From contig JABWAM010000005.1 in assembly GCA_013360985.1 (NCBI GenBank), positions 1-28,276 on the forward strand: a stretch of DNA of 28,276 bases, given 5' to 3'. A program made the position numbers and the translations under genes. Below, in pieces: positions 1 to 7,829 of this stretch. The stretch is from Verrucomicrobiia bacterium (lineage in GTDB: Bacteria > Verrucomicrobiota > Verrucomicrobiia > JABWAM01). Under the pieces are notes generated by a model. The model did no database searches, was not told where the DNA came from, and worked only from the letters and a program-made list of their open reading frames with translations. How positions within the stretch are numbered: the stretch's first letter is position 1; each line of letters starts with the position of its first letter.

Positions 1-1
1 C

Positions 2-505
2 GAAGGGTTCTTCCGCGAGATGCCCGCCGCGATGCGGAGCCTCGCCGCGGGGCTCGCCCGAGAGCGCGCGCTCGAGATCCCGCTCCGCGCCGCCCTGCGC
101 GCGCGAAGGGAGGTCGTGGACGCCGTTCTCTGCGGGTTCGCCACGGAGATGCATCGCGTCGCGAAACGCCTCCATACCGGTGGCACGGGATTCTTTGCCG
201 ACCGGATGTATCGCGCCTCCGGCGCGGGGCCGGACGCCGGCTTCGGATATACCCTCCGCGGACGAAAGGGCGCCGCCGCCCGCCTCCTCCTCCGGGTCGC
301 CGGCCCCTCGGGGCCGGCGGCGCTGGAAGCGGGTGGCGCGCGCTTCGATCTTCCCGCGGAAGAAAACGCCCGGCTGTCCGAACGCGCCTTCGATCTGCCG
401 CGGCAGGCGACGGAAGAAATCCCCATTCGCATCTGGAGCGTCACGCCGCGTCCCGTCCGCCTCGCGGGCATCGAATTGCTCGATCCGAAAGAGGATTGTG
501 TTTGA
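2..505 (+). CDS. C-terminal part of an unidentified protein (5' end outside window)
   Basis: The reading frame is open from the first bases of the window, so the true start lies upstream and only about 168 residues are visible. A Met at base 20 is probably internal. I do not recognise the family. The first ~60 residues are Arg/Ala-rich and probably helical. The rest alternates short hydrophobic stretches and turns, as in a beta-sandwich, with GFGYTLRGRKG near the middle and IRIWSVTPRPVRLAGIELL at the end. This would suit the C-terminal domain of a carbohydrate-active or ligand-binding protein, but that is a guess. It ends 27 bp before the peptidase gene on the same strand, so it probably belongs to the same operon. 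Confidence 0.6.
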   Translation, partial: EGFFREMPAAMRSLAAGLARERALEIPLRAALRARREVVDAVLCGFATEMHRVAKRLHTGGTGFFADRMYRASGAGPDAGFGYTLRGRKGAAARLLLRVAGPSGPAALEAGGARFDLPAEENARLSERAFDLPRQATEEIPIRIWSVTPRPVRLAGIELLDPKEDCV

Positions 506-532
506 CGGATCGCTGCTTCAAAAGTTCTCCGT

Positions 533-1690
533 ATGAACGATCTTTCTGTCATTACCGCGGAGTTCGGCGATCTGAGCGGCTGGATCAAACGTCCCGATTT
601 TTGGTTGGATAAGCCGGACGTCGGGTTACCGTTTCTCAAGTCGCTCAAAACCGCCCATGTTCACGGGATCGGCACGAGCGCGGGCGGACGCGAGATTGTC
701 GCCGTTGAGATGGGAGAAAAGGAACCGATGGAGACGACGACCGACAACCTCTGCTCCGCTCTGGCGAGCGTTCAGGCGCCGCCCGATCCGACGGCGGTTT
801 TTCCTCCGTCATTTTATGGGAAGACGCGTCGCACCCGTCCGGTGCTCGCCATTCAGGGCGGCATTCACGGCGGCGAACTCACCGGCACCGTCGCGATGTT
901 GAATCTCTGCAAAATTGTCGAAGAGGGCGCCGACTTGCGCGGAAAACCGTGGCCTCGGCTCCAGGAGTTGGCGCGCGGCGTGCGCCTCGCGATGATCCCT
1001 TGGCTCAATCCCGACGGTGTGGACCGCTGGCCCTTTCGCGACACGAGCGGCATTCCGAGCGAACTCACCTCTCGCTGTCAGATGGGGGTGTCCAAGGACG
1101 GCACGAAGTACAAGTACCCTGGCGTCAAAGATTTTTTCCCGATTCCTCCCGAGAAAACCGCCTTCATGGGATGCTATTTTAACGACGCGGGGGTGAATCT
1201 TCAATACGATTGGACCTCGCTCGATCGCCAGCCCGAGACCCGGGCCTGGATGCGCTACTATCTCGATGAGCGGCCGGATGGCGTGCTGATCTGGCACTGC
1301 AACGCCGGCTCGATGATGGGACCGCCCGAGCCTTACCTGCCGGAGGGGTTCCAGCACGAGTTCTCGCGCCTCGCGGGCGCCGTGCAAGCGCGCCTTTGGC
1401 GCGAGGGCCATCGGGTCGGGCGCATGAGTTGGGCGGGGCTCGTCGGCATGGGCCGTCCTTTCCTCAACCAGATGTCGGCGGTCTATCACGTCAGCGGCGC
1501 GATGCCGATCATGGCGGAGCTTCCCTGCGGCGCGGCCGAGTGGCCGTTCACCGCAGAGGAGATGCTCGACATCGGCCTTTTGACCATCGAGGAGACCCTC
1601 GCCTTCGCGCATCAGGACGGCCTGCGGCCGTACGAGTACTGGGGGAAGGTTAAAAAACAGATGGCCGCCGCAAAGGAGGCCAGGGCGTGA
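533..1690 (+). CDS. M14-type zinc carboxypeptidase-like protein
   Basis: This is a 385-aa protein of the M14 metallopeptidase fold. It shows the zinc motif HxxE (H112, E115, in GIHGGELTG), the NPDG turn (N159-G162), a third zinc His (H255, in LIWHCNAGS) and a candidate catalytic Glu (E329, in MAELPCG). In carboxypeptidase A the substrate-binding segment reads GxxLNRNF; here it is GVNLQYDW (residues 220-227), so the usual Asn-Arg pair is replaced. No signal peptide is visible, so a cytoplasmic role on small peptides or amide conjugates is possible. Its stop overlaps the GTG start of the next gene by 4 bp, which implies translational coupling with the oxidoreductase. No clear Shine-Dalgarno precedes the ATG. 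The family call is good; the substrate is unknown. Confidence 0.85.
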   Translation: MNDLSVITAEFGDLSGWIKRPDFWLDKPDVGLPFLKSLKTAHVHGIGTSAGGREIVAVEMGEKEPMETTTDNLCSALASVQAPPDPTAVFPPSFYGKTRRTRPVLAIQGGIHGGELTGTVAMLNLCKIVEEGADLRGKPWPRLQELARGVRLAMIPWLNPDGVDRWPFRDTSGIPSELTSRCQMGVSKDGTKYKYPGVKDFFPIPPEKTAFMGCYFNDAGVNLQYDWTSLDRQPETRAWMRYYLDERPDGVLIWHCNAGSMMGPPEPYLPEGFQHEFSRLAGAVQARLWREGHRVGRMSWAGLVGMGRPFLNQMSAVYHVSGAMPIMAELPCGAAEWPFTAEEMLDIGLLTIEETLAFAHQDGLRPYEYWGKVKKQMAAAKEARA

Positions 1691-2910
1691 GCAGGATCTT
1701 CAAGGTTGGCGTCCTCGGCCTCGGCGCGCGCGCGGAAAGTTTTTCGCGCAAGCTCGACGGCAACCATCCGAGGGCTCAGCTCCTCGCGGTCTGCGACGTG
1801 GATCCCGACCGCCTCGTCCAATATTGCGACTACTGCGGGCACAAGGAGGGCGTCCGCCGCTTCACCGATCCGTCGAAATTCTTCGCGCAGGAAGACATGG
1901 ACGCCGTGGTGATCACGACGCCCGAGTTTGTCCACAAAGAGAGCGCGCTCGCTGCGATTGCCGCCGGCAAACACTTCTATCTCGAGAAAGCGATGGCGAC
2001 GACCAGCGAGGATTGCCGGACGATCCTTCGCGCGCATCGCAAGTCGAGGGTTACCGGTTACCTCGGCTTCAACATGCGATGGAATCCGCTTTTCCGCCGT
2101 TTCAAAGAGATCGTGGACTGCGGCGTCGCGGGGAAGATCGTCCATGTCGCGGGGCTGGAGCAGCTCCATCAGGCGCATGGCGCGGCGTTCATGCGCCGTT
2201 TCCATCGCCACAGCGCGCGGAGCGGCGGGCTCCTCAACACCAAGTGCGCGCACGACCTCGACATGCTCCGTTGGCTCGTCGGCGTCCGCCATCGCGTGAC
2301 GAAGGTGGCCAGCTTTGGCGGCACGAACGTCTTTCTTCCTCAAAACGGTCCTCCGGGTCACGGCACCCATTGCAGCAACTGTCCGGAGCGCATCCGCCGC
2401 TCCTGCTCGTACGTGGACCGCGCGGGTTTTGTGTTCCCCGTCTCCGGCCCGACGCCGCTCCACAAAACACGCGACCAAGCGATCTACGGAGGGGATCTCT
2501 GCGTTTACAACGACGACAAAGACCTCGTGGACAACCAGACCGTGATCCTGGAGTGGGACCATGGAGTCCGAGGAAATTTCAATCTGCAGTTGTTTCAGAA
2601 TCGCGGACGGCGCGCCTACACGATCTGGGGCGAGCAGGCGCTCCTTGAAATGGACACGCTCTGGGGCGAGATCCGCGTGACGCATTCCACATCCGGCGAG
2701 GTTCAGACCCATAAGATTCAGCCGGCGAAAGGCGGCCATGGCGGCGCAGATGCGTTTCTCATCGACAGTTTTCTCGATGCGATCGAATCGGGGGTCGCCC
2801 CGGATTCCGATCTTTCCGCGGGTCTCGCGGCCACGCTGCTCGCCGAAAAAGCCGATGAATCCCGAACGACCGGTCGCGTCGTCGAAATTCGCCAGGACGA
2901 ATACCTTTGA
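1687..2910 (+). CDS. Gfo/Idh/MocA family NAD(P)-dependent oxidoreductase
   Basis: This 407-aa protein starts at a GTG that overlaps the preceding stop codon (GTGA). Residues 6-40 form a Rossmann beta-alpha-beta (KVGVLGLGARAES ... AVCDVD). The conserved EKP motif is seen as EKA (100-102), with K101 the expected catalytic Lys. The second-domain motif reads GGLLNTKCAHDLDM (180-193), where H189 and the following Asp residues match the family's substrate and proton-relay region. An extra Cys cluster, HCSNCPERIRRSC (C229, C232, C240), plus C272 suggests a bound metal or structural zinc. The family oxidises or reduces sugars, inositols and related polyols. A role in catabolism of sugars released by the nearby polysaccharide genes is plausible but unproven. 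Confidence 0.9.
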   Translation: MSRIFKVGVLGLGARAESFSRKLDGNHPRAQLLAVCDVDPDRLVQYCDYCGHKEGVRRFTDPSKFFAQEDMDAVVITTPEFVHKESALAAIAAGKHFYLEKAMATTSEDCRTILRAHRKSRVTGYLGFNMRWNPLFRRFKEIVDCGVAGKIVHVAGLEQLHQAHGAAFMRRFHRHSARSGGLLNTKCAHDLDMLRWLVGVRHRVTKVASFGGTNVFLPQNGPPGHGTHCSNCPERIRRSCSYVDRAGFVFPVSGPTPLHKTRDQAIYGGDLCVYNDDKDLVDNQTVILEWDHGVRGNFNLQLFQNRGRRAYTIWGEQALLEMDTLWGEIRVTHSTSGEVQTHKIQPAKGGHGGADAFLIDSFLDAIESGVAPDSDLSAGLAATLLAEKADESRTTGRVVEIRQDEYL

Positions 2911-2953
2911 GAGACGGTTGAATATTGATGGGCCTTCGCGCGAGGTTGTTGAG

Positions 2954-2991
2954 AAAAAAGCGCGGCATGCTTCGCGCGGGAAGATTTTTTT
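2954..2991 (+). terminator. Terminator-like hairpin after the oxidoreductase gene
   Basis: A run of six A is followed by GCGCG (2960-2964), an 8-nt loop, CGCGC (2973-2977), a 7-nt gap and seven T (2985-2991). The A and T tracts can extend the stem around the gap. It lies 43 bp after the oxidoreductase stop, which is a sensible place for an intrinsic terminator, although the gap between stem and T-run is not canonical. I see no gene in the rest of 2911-3082. Confidence 0.4.
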
Positions 2992-3082
2992 GCCAAGATC
3001 TCGCGTTTCGGGTCATGACGCAAAAGGCCGCCGGTCAACTCGTGCGGCGGGGGCGTCGCGCCGGCGCGGAGAATCGGGAGGA

Positions 3083-3343
3083 CCCAAATCCACGGATCCG
3101 CTCGATTTTCAGAGAGCAACCCTCCTCATCATCCATGGAGGATCGGAGGGGTGGGTTGTGTCGAGATTTCCGACTCTCCACAAGAGGGGTGTGACGGCTC
3201 GGCCGGCGGCCTCGCCCTCCCTTTCCACCGTCCATGCTTGGGAAAAATCCGCTTGGTCGCGGCTTGAGTCCAAAATGTGGCGAGGGCGTCGCATGTTCCT
3301 CGACCGAGGATGGACTCCTCCACGCCTTACGCGGGGATTTGGG
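3083..3343 (+). repeat. Interspersed repeat, copy 1 (261 bp, MITE-like)
   Basis: The element begins CCCAAATCCaCG and ends with the reverse complement of CCCAAATCCcCG, so it has ~12-bp terminal inverted repeats with one mismatch. The 5-bp word GAGGA lies directly on both sides (3078-3082 and 3344-3348), as expected for a target-site duplication. Near the left end is a long imperfect hairpin (3117-3158) bounded by CAACCC/GGGTTG and centred on CCATGG. The same sequence recurs in reverse orientation at 21860-22149 and at 28178 to the window end. The short open frames inside it have no gene-like features. It sits between two co-oriented genes, just upstream of the ppdK promoter. Confidence 0.85.
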
Positions 3344-3357
3344 GAGGACCTCCGCCC

Positions 3358-3386
3358 TTGACACATCCAAAAGATTTCGTAATGCT
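3358..3386 (+). promoter_or_regulatory. Putative sigma-70-type promoter of ppdK
   Basis: A consensus -35 box TTGACA (3358-3363) is followed by a 17-nt spacer and AATGCT (3381-3386), a weak -10 (3 of 6). The predicted start near 3393 leaves a short leader containing a good Shine-Dalgarno, AAAGGAG (3401-3407), 8 nt before the ppdK ATG. The -35 box starts 14 nt after the end of repeat copy 1. Confidence 0.5.
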
Positions 3387-3415
3387 TCGGCACTCCCTTT
3401 AAAGGAGTTTTCACC

Positions 3416-6193
3416 ATGCCCAAATCCCAAAAATCCAAAAAATCCACCTCCTCCACGCGCGCCGCCAAGGCCGCGAAATACGTTTACCTCTTCGGCAACA
3501 AGCGCGCCGATGGCCACGGTCAGATGAAGCCGCTTCTCGGCGGCAAAGGCGCCAACCTCGCCGAGATGAGCCGCATCGGTCTGCCGGTGCCGCCCGGTTT
3601 CACGATCACCACGGAGGTGTGCGCCTATTTTTATGCCCACGGGAAGACCTATCCGAAATCGCTCCTGGCGCAGGAGCAGGCGGGGATCGCCTTTATCGAA
3701 AAGATCATGGGTGTCAAATTTGGCGATTGCCTTGCGATGCCGCTCCTCGTTTCGGTGCGCTCGGGCGCCCGCGACTCGATGCCGGGAATGATGGACACCA
3801 TCCTCAACCTCGGCCTCAACGATCAGACGGTGCTCGCGCTCGCGCGGGCCACGAAGAACGAGCGCTTCGCCTGGGATTGCTATCGCCGCTTCATCCAGAT
3901 GTATTGCGACGTCGTCATGGGCGTCCAGAAGCGGCCGGACGAGGATCATGAGCCTTTCGAGGTCGTCATCGGCGCGCTCAAGGACGAGCGCCACGGCCAC
4001 CACGACATCGAGGACACCAAGCTCACGGTCGAAGACCTGAAGGAACTCGTCCAGCGGTTCAAAACGCTCGTGAAGGAGCGGACCGGAAAGGAGTTTCCCC
4101 AGGATCCGTGGCAGCAACTGCAGGGCGCCGTCGGCGCCGTGTTTGGCTCCTGGATGAACGACCGCGCGATCGTGTATCGCCGCAAATACAACATCCCCCA
4201 GGAGTGGGGGACCGCGGTGAACGTTCAGGCGATGGTTTATGGAAACACCGGCGAACGATCGGGGTCGGGCGTGGCGTTTACGCGCGACCCGGCGACGGGA
4301 GAGAAGGTGTTCTACGGCGAGTTCCTCATCAACGCCCAGGGGGAAGACGTGGTCGCGGGCGTGCGCACGCCGGAGCCGGTCGCCCAACTCGAGGAACATC
4401 TCCCCGACGCCTTCCGCGAACTCGACGGGATCCGCACGACGCTCGAGAAGCATTTCAAGGACGTGCAGGACTTCGAGTTCACCATCCAGGACGGCAAGGT
4501 CTTCATGCTCCAGACCCGCAACGGCAAGCGCACCGGCCTGGCGGCCGTGCGTTTCGCGATCGAGATGGAGCGCGAAAAACTCATCGACTGGAAGACGGCG
4601 ATTCGCCGCGTGCCGGCCGACCAACTCGACCAGGTGCTCGCGCCCGTATTCGACCGCCAGGCCGTGAAGGCCGCGCCATGCATCGCCAAGGGATTGCCCG
4701 CGGGCCCCGGCGCGGCAAGCGGCCAGATGTATCTGAACGCCGAACGCGCCGTCGAGGCGGCCCAGAAGGGGCAGAAGGTGCTCCTCGTGCGCAACGAGAC
4801 CTCGCCCGAAGACCTTCGCGGCATGATTGCGTCCGAGGGCATTCTCACCGCCAAAGGAGGCGTCAGTTCGCACGCCGCGCTCGTGGCGCGGCAGATGGGC
4901 AAGGTCTGCGTGTGCGGCGCTGCCGCGCTACAGATTGATTACGACGCCCGCACAGTGCGCGTGAACGGCGCTGTCTACAAAGAGGGCGACTTCATCTCGA
5001 TCAACGGCACCGCCGGCGAGGTTTATCCCGGCAACATCAAGACCGCCGCCGCGGAGGTCGTCCAGGTGCTCGTCGAGAAAAGCCTCAAACCCGCCAAGAG
5101 CCCGACTTATCAAAACTACGCGAAGCTCATGGCGTGGTGCGAGAAGGTCGCGCGCCTCCAGGTGCGCACGAACGCCGACAACCCCGAACAGACGGCGAAC
5201 GCGCTCGCGTTCGGCGCCACGGGGATCGGCCTCTGCCGCACGGAGCACATGTTCTTCGAAGGCGACCGCATTGACGCGATGCGGGAGATGATCCTCGCGG
5301 AGAACCTCGATGAACGGAAAAAGGCGCTCGCCAAACTGCTTCCGTACCAACGGAAGGACTTCGTCGGCATCTTTCGCGAGCTCAAGGGGTATCCGGCGAC
5401 GATCCGGTTCCTCGATCCGCCCCTCCACGAGTTCCTGCCGCACGAAGCGCCTGCGCAGCGCGAGCTCGCCGCGAAGATGGGAGTGCCTGTCGAGAAGATC
5501 CAACAGCGGGTGAAAGAACTCCACGAGTTCAATCCGATGCTCGGCTTCCGCGGCTGCCGCCTCGGGATCGTGTATTCCGAGATCTCGGAGATGCAGGCGC
5601 GCGCCGTTTTTGAGGCCGCCGCGCAAGTCCAGAAGGAGGGGGTCAAGGTGAAGCCTGAGATCATGATCCCGCTCGTCGGATTCAAAAAAGAGCTCGATCT
5701 CCAGGTTGAAGTCGTCCACCGCGTTGCGAAGGAGGTCATGGCCGAACGCAAGGTGAAGCTGACCTACCTCGTCGGCACGATGATCGAAGTGCCGCGCGGG
5801 GCGCTCACGGCCGACGAGATCGCCGAGACGGCCGAGTTCTTCAGCTTCGGCACGAACGACCTCACCCAGACGGCGCTCGGCATGAGCCGCGACGATTCCG
5901 GCACGTTCATTCCGGCCTACACCGAACACGAGATCGTCAAACAGAATCCGTTCGCCTCGATCGATCCTGCGGGCGTCGGCCAGCTCATGAGGATCGCCGT
6001 GGAGAAGGGGCGGAAGACCCGACCCGGCATCAAGCTGGGGATCTGCGGCGAGCACGGGGGCGATCCCGACTCGGTGAAGCTCTGCCATCGGCTCGGCCTG
6101 ACCTACGTCTCCTGCTCCCCGTTCCGCGTGCCCGTGGCGCGGCTCGCCGCGGCGCAGGCCGCGTTGGAAGAGGAGCAAAAGAAGACGAGGTAG
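3416..6193 (+). CDS. ppdK: Pyruvate, phosphate dikinase
   Basis: PPDK interconverts pyruvate + ATP + Pi with phosphoenolpyruvate + AMP + PPi, linking glycolysis and gluconeogenesis in the cytoplasm. The 925-aa product has the full three-domain order. An N-terminal ATP-grasp domain carries KGANLAEMSRIGLPVPPGF and the Arg-rich SVRSGARDSMPGMMDT. A central swivelling phosphohistidine domain carries GGVSSHAALVAR, with H486 the expected phosphorylated His. A C-terminal TIM-barrel PEP/pyruvate domain carries SFGTNDLTQTALG and GICGEHGGDP, with C877 the expected catalytic acid. It is slightly longer than usual because of a Lys/Ser-rich N-terminal tail of ~20 residues. The ATG is supported by the AAAGGAG ribosome-binding site. 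It appears to be a single-gene transcript with its own promoter just beyond repeat copy 1. Confidence 0.97.
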   Translation: MPKSQKSKKSTSSTRAAKAAKYVYLFGNKRADGHGQMKPLLGGKGANLAEMSRIGLPVPPGFTITTEVCAYFYAHGKTYPKSLLAQEQAGIAFIEKIMGVKFGDCLAMPLLVSVRSGARDSMPGMMDTILNLGLNDQTVLALARATKNERFAWDCYRRFIQMYCDVVMGVQKRPDEDHEPFEVVIGALKDERHGHHDIEDTKLTVEDLKELVQRFKTLVKERTGKEFPQDPWQQLQGAVGAVFGSWMNDRAIVYRRKYNIPQEWGTAVNVQAMVYGNTGERSGSGVAFTRDPATGEKVFYGEFLINAQGEDVVAGVRTPEPVAQLEEHLPDAFRELDGIRTTLEKHFKDVQDFEFTIQDGKVFMLQTRNGKRTGLAAVRFAIEMEREKLIDWKTAIRRVPADQLDQVLAPVFDRQAVKAAPCIAKGLPAGPGAASGQMYLNAERAVEAAQKGQKVLLVRNETSPEDLRGMIASEGILTAKGGVSSHAALVARQMGKVCVCGAAALQIDYDARTVRVNGAVYKEGDFISINGTAGEVYPGNIKTAAAEVVQVLVEKSLKPAKSPTYQNYAKLMAWCEKVARLQVRTNADNPEQTANALAFGATGIGLCRTEHMFFEGDRIDAMREMILAENLDERKKALAKLLPYQRKDFVGIFRELKGYPATIRFLDPPLHEFLPHEAPAQRELAAKMGVPVEKIQQRVKELHEFNPMLGFRGCRLGIVYSEISEMQARAVFEAAAQVQKEGVKVKPEIMIPLVGFKKELDLQVEVVHRVAKEVMAERKVKLTYLVGTMIEVPRGALTADEIAETAEFFSFGTNDLTQTALGMSRDDSGTFIPAYTEHEIVKQNPFASIDPAGVGQLMRIAVEKGRKTRPGIKLGICGEHGGDPDSVKLCHRLGLTYVSCSPFRVPVARLAAAQAALEEEQKKTR

Positions 6194-6241
6194 GCATTCC
6201 GCGCCATCCTTCTGACAGGGTCGCCATGCGCCTTGAGGCTG

Positions 6242-6254
6242 GGGGAGTGTCCCC
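6242..6254 (+). terminator. Weak terminator-like hairpin after ppdK
   Basis: GGGGA (6242-6246), a 3-nt loop and TCCCC (6250-6254) are followed by the pyrimidine-rich TCTCTTT. It lies ~50 bp after the ppdK stop, in the 166-bp gap between two convergent genes. The stem is short, so this is a tentative call. Nothing else is evident in the gap. Confidence 0.3.
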
Positions 6255-6359
6255 TCTCTTTGCGCAGGGCGCCGAAGGCTTCGGGGAAGGCCGGGCGTCT
6301 TCGCGCACCGATCCGTTTCTCGGCGGCCATGCCGCGGGGCGTCCGCCGAAGGCGAAGCG

Positions 6360-7829
6360 TTATTGTGGATTTGAAGATGCCTTCAACGCGCGCGCGGCGT
6401 GGAGGGATCCTAGAGCGGGAAGGTGAGGCTCCAGGATGGCGGGCAGACAGGGAAGGTAGACGACGCCCTCGGCGTTGTGGAGGAGGGAAATCCAGTTCAC
6501 GCGGTTCGATTCGAAGAGGGCGCTCGGAAGATCGAGGGAACAGCGCGCCATCTCGCCGCTCGGCTCGGCGACTTCGGGCAATGGAACGCCGACGTCGCGC
6601 GGGGGCCAGGCTTTCCATTCGAGAAGAGATTTTTCGACTCCATTGATCCGGAGCGCGAGTCCCGCGCCCGTCTTCGGGCCGAAGTCCGTTTGCTTCGACC
6701 AACCGAAGGTCAACGTCACGCGGATTCCGCGGCAATCGGAGAGGTCGCCGAGCCACAGCGATTCGCGGACGGCTTCGCCCTTCCGCAGCGTGTAGAACAG
6801 ATAGTCGCGCGAGGGCGCCCGGAGGGGGGCCGGATCAGGCAGACTTTCCCGGCGCAGCCTTTCGAAGGCGGATTGATCGCTGGAGTGAACACTGGGCCAG
6901 TAAAACCCGCCGGCGCGCTTGAGGATCGGCGTTTCGCGTTCGCCCTTGACGCCCCAACGATCCTGATCGGGGTAGAGGGCTTTCGCGCACGAGGCGGCCC
7001 ATCGGAGCGTGCGAGGGCCGCCCCACATCCCGTCGTGAAAGTGATACTGCGGGTTGACCCGACGGAGGAGGCCGCGTCGGTATTGGGGGGTGAGATGCTT
7101 TCCGTGGTTTCCCGAGGGTTCGAGGACGCAGTCGTGATAGCTCGACGCAAAAAAACAGTCGAGGCCGCGGTTTTCGCGGTGGCGCGCCACGCTGTCCACC
7201 ATGTGCCAGCGATGGCCGACGCGCACCTCGGCGACGCGATGCGCGCCGCAGCCGATGGTGCGAACCTCGAAGCCGAGCGAATCCACGAGCGCCTCATACG
7301 CCGTCGCGCAGCCGACGCAGTGCGACCGATGGAGCAGGCCCTCGAGGGCTTGGTTCAACGCGCGCGGTTCGTGCGCGAAGGTCGTGCAGATCGGTTTTTT
7401 TTCGAAAAGATCGCAGGCGAACGAATCGGCGAGCGCGCGGGCGACCGCCTCGCGCGGCGCGTTCGCGTCCATGCCCGCTGCGCGCAGGATGCGATCGCGT
7501 TCGCGAACGAGGAGGTCCCATTCGCGCGTCGCGTCGCCGATGGTGCGTCCGACAAAGCGGGGCGCCTCGCGCCGCGCCTTGGGATAGGAGAGGTGGAACC
7601 GCGGATCCACGTGACGGTTCCAGAACACGCCGACCGGTTCGATCTTGTGACGGCGGCCCTCCCGCTCCTCCCACATCTGATCTTCCGGCAAGGCGATCGT
7701 CGCGTCGGGACGATCATAGAGGGCGTCCACATCCCACGCCGGCTGGCAGTCCCATACGCGATCGGTCGCGGGTTGCAAGCTTCGTCCGTGCAACGAAATC
7801 GGCCGCCAGTCCCCATGCTCGGCGTTCAT
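6360..7829 (-). CDS. Transglutaminase-like domain protein
   Basis: I place the start at the ATG at 7829, which overlaps the upstream stop (ATGA, 7826-7829), giving 489 aa. A longer open frame upstream lies inside the neighbouring gene and is discarded. The middle of the protein has the Cys-His-Asp layout of the transglutaminase/papain-like fold: C171 (in HCVGCATAYEAL), a GFEVR segment 15 residues later, H197 (in AHRVAEV) and D212 (in RWHMVDS). The region after ~residue 330 looks like a beta-sandwich, possibly carbohydrate-binding. There is no obvious signal peptide. Members of this superfamily act as transglutaminases, peptidases or amidases. Here it is the last gene of a lyase operon, so it may deacylate or trim a glycan or glycopeptide; that is inference. 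Confidence 0.75.
   Translation of the reverse strand: MNAEHGDWRPISLHGRSLQPATDRVWDCQPAWDVDALYDRPDATIALPEDQMWEEREGRRHKIEPVGVFWNRHVDPRFHLSYPKARREAPRFVGRTIGDATREWDLLVRERDRILRAAGMDANAPREAVARALADSFACDLFEKKPICTTFAHEPRALNQALEGLLHRSHCVGCATAYEALVDSLGFEVRTIGCGAHRVAEVRVGHRWHMVDSVARHRENRGLDCFFASSYHDCVLEPSGNHGKHLTPQYRRGLLRRVNPQYHFHDGMWGGPRTLRWAASCAKALYPDQDRWGVKGERETPILKRAGGFYWPSVHSSDQSAFERLRRESLPDPAPLRAPSRDYLFYTLRKGEAVRESLWLGDLSDCRGIRVTLTFGWSKQTDFGPKTGAGLALRINGVEKSLLEWKAWPPRDVGVPLPEVAEPSGEMARCSLDLPSALFESNRVNWISLLHNAEGVVYLPCLPAILEPHLPALGSLHAARALKASSNPQ

Noticed and set aside
2738..3361. Open frames through the repeat with similar peptides in copies 1 and 2 (for example TARPAASPS)
   Set aside because: Similarity is equally strong in other frames and follows from DNA identity. 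Lengths differ between copies and no start or ribosome-binding site is shared, so a conserved protein is unlikely.
3035..4873. A 612-residue minus-strand open frame across the repeat and the start of ppdK
   Set aside because: It opposes the unmistakable ppdK frame and runs through non-coding repeat sequence.
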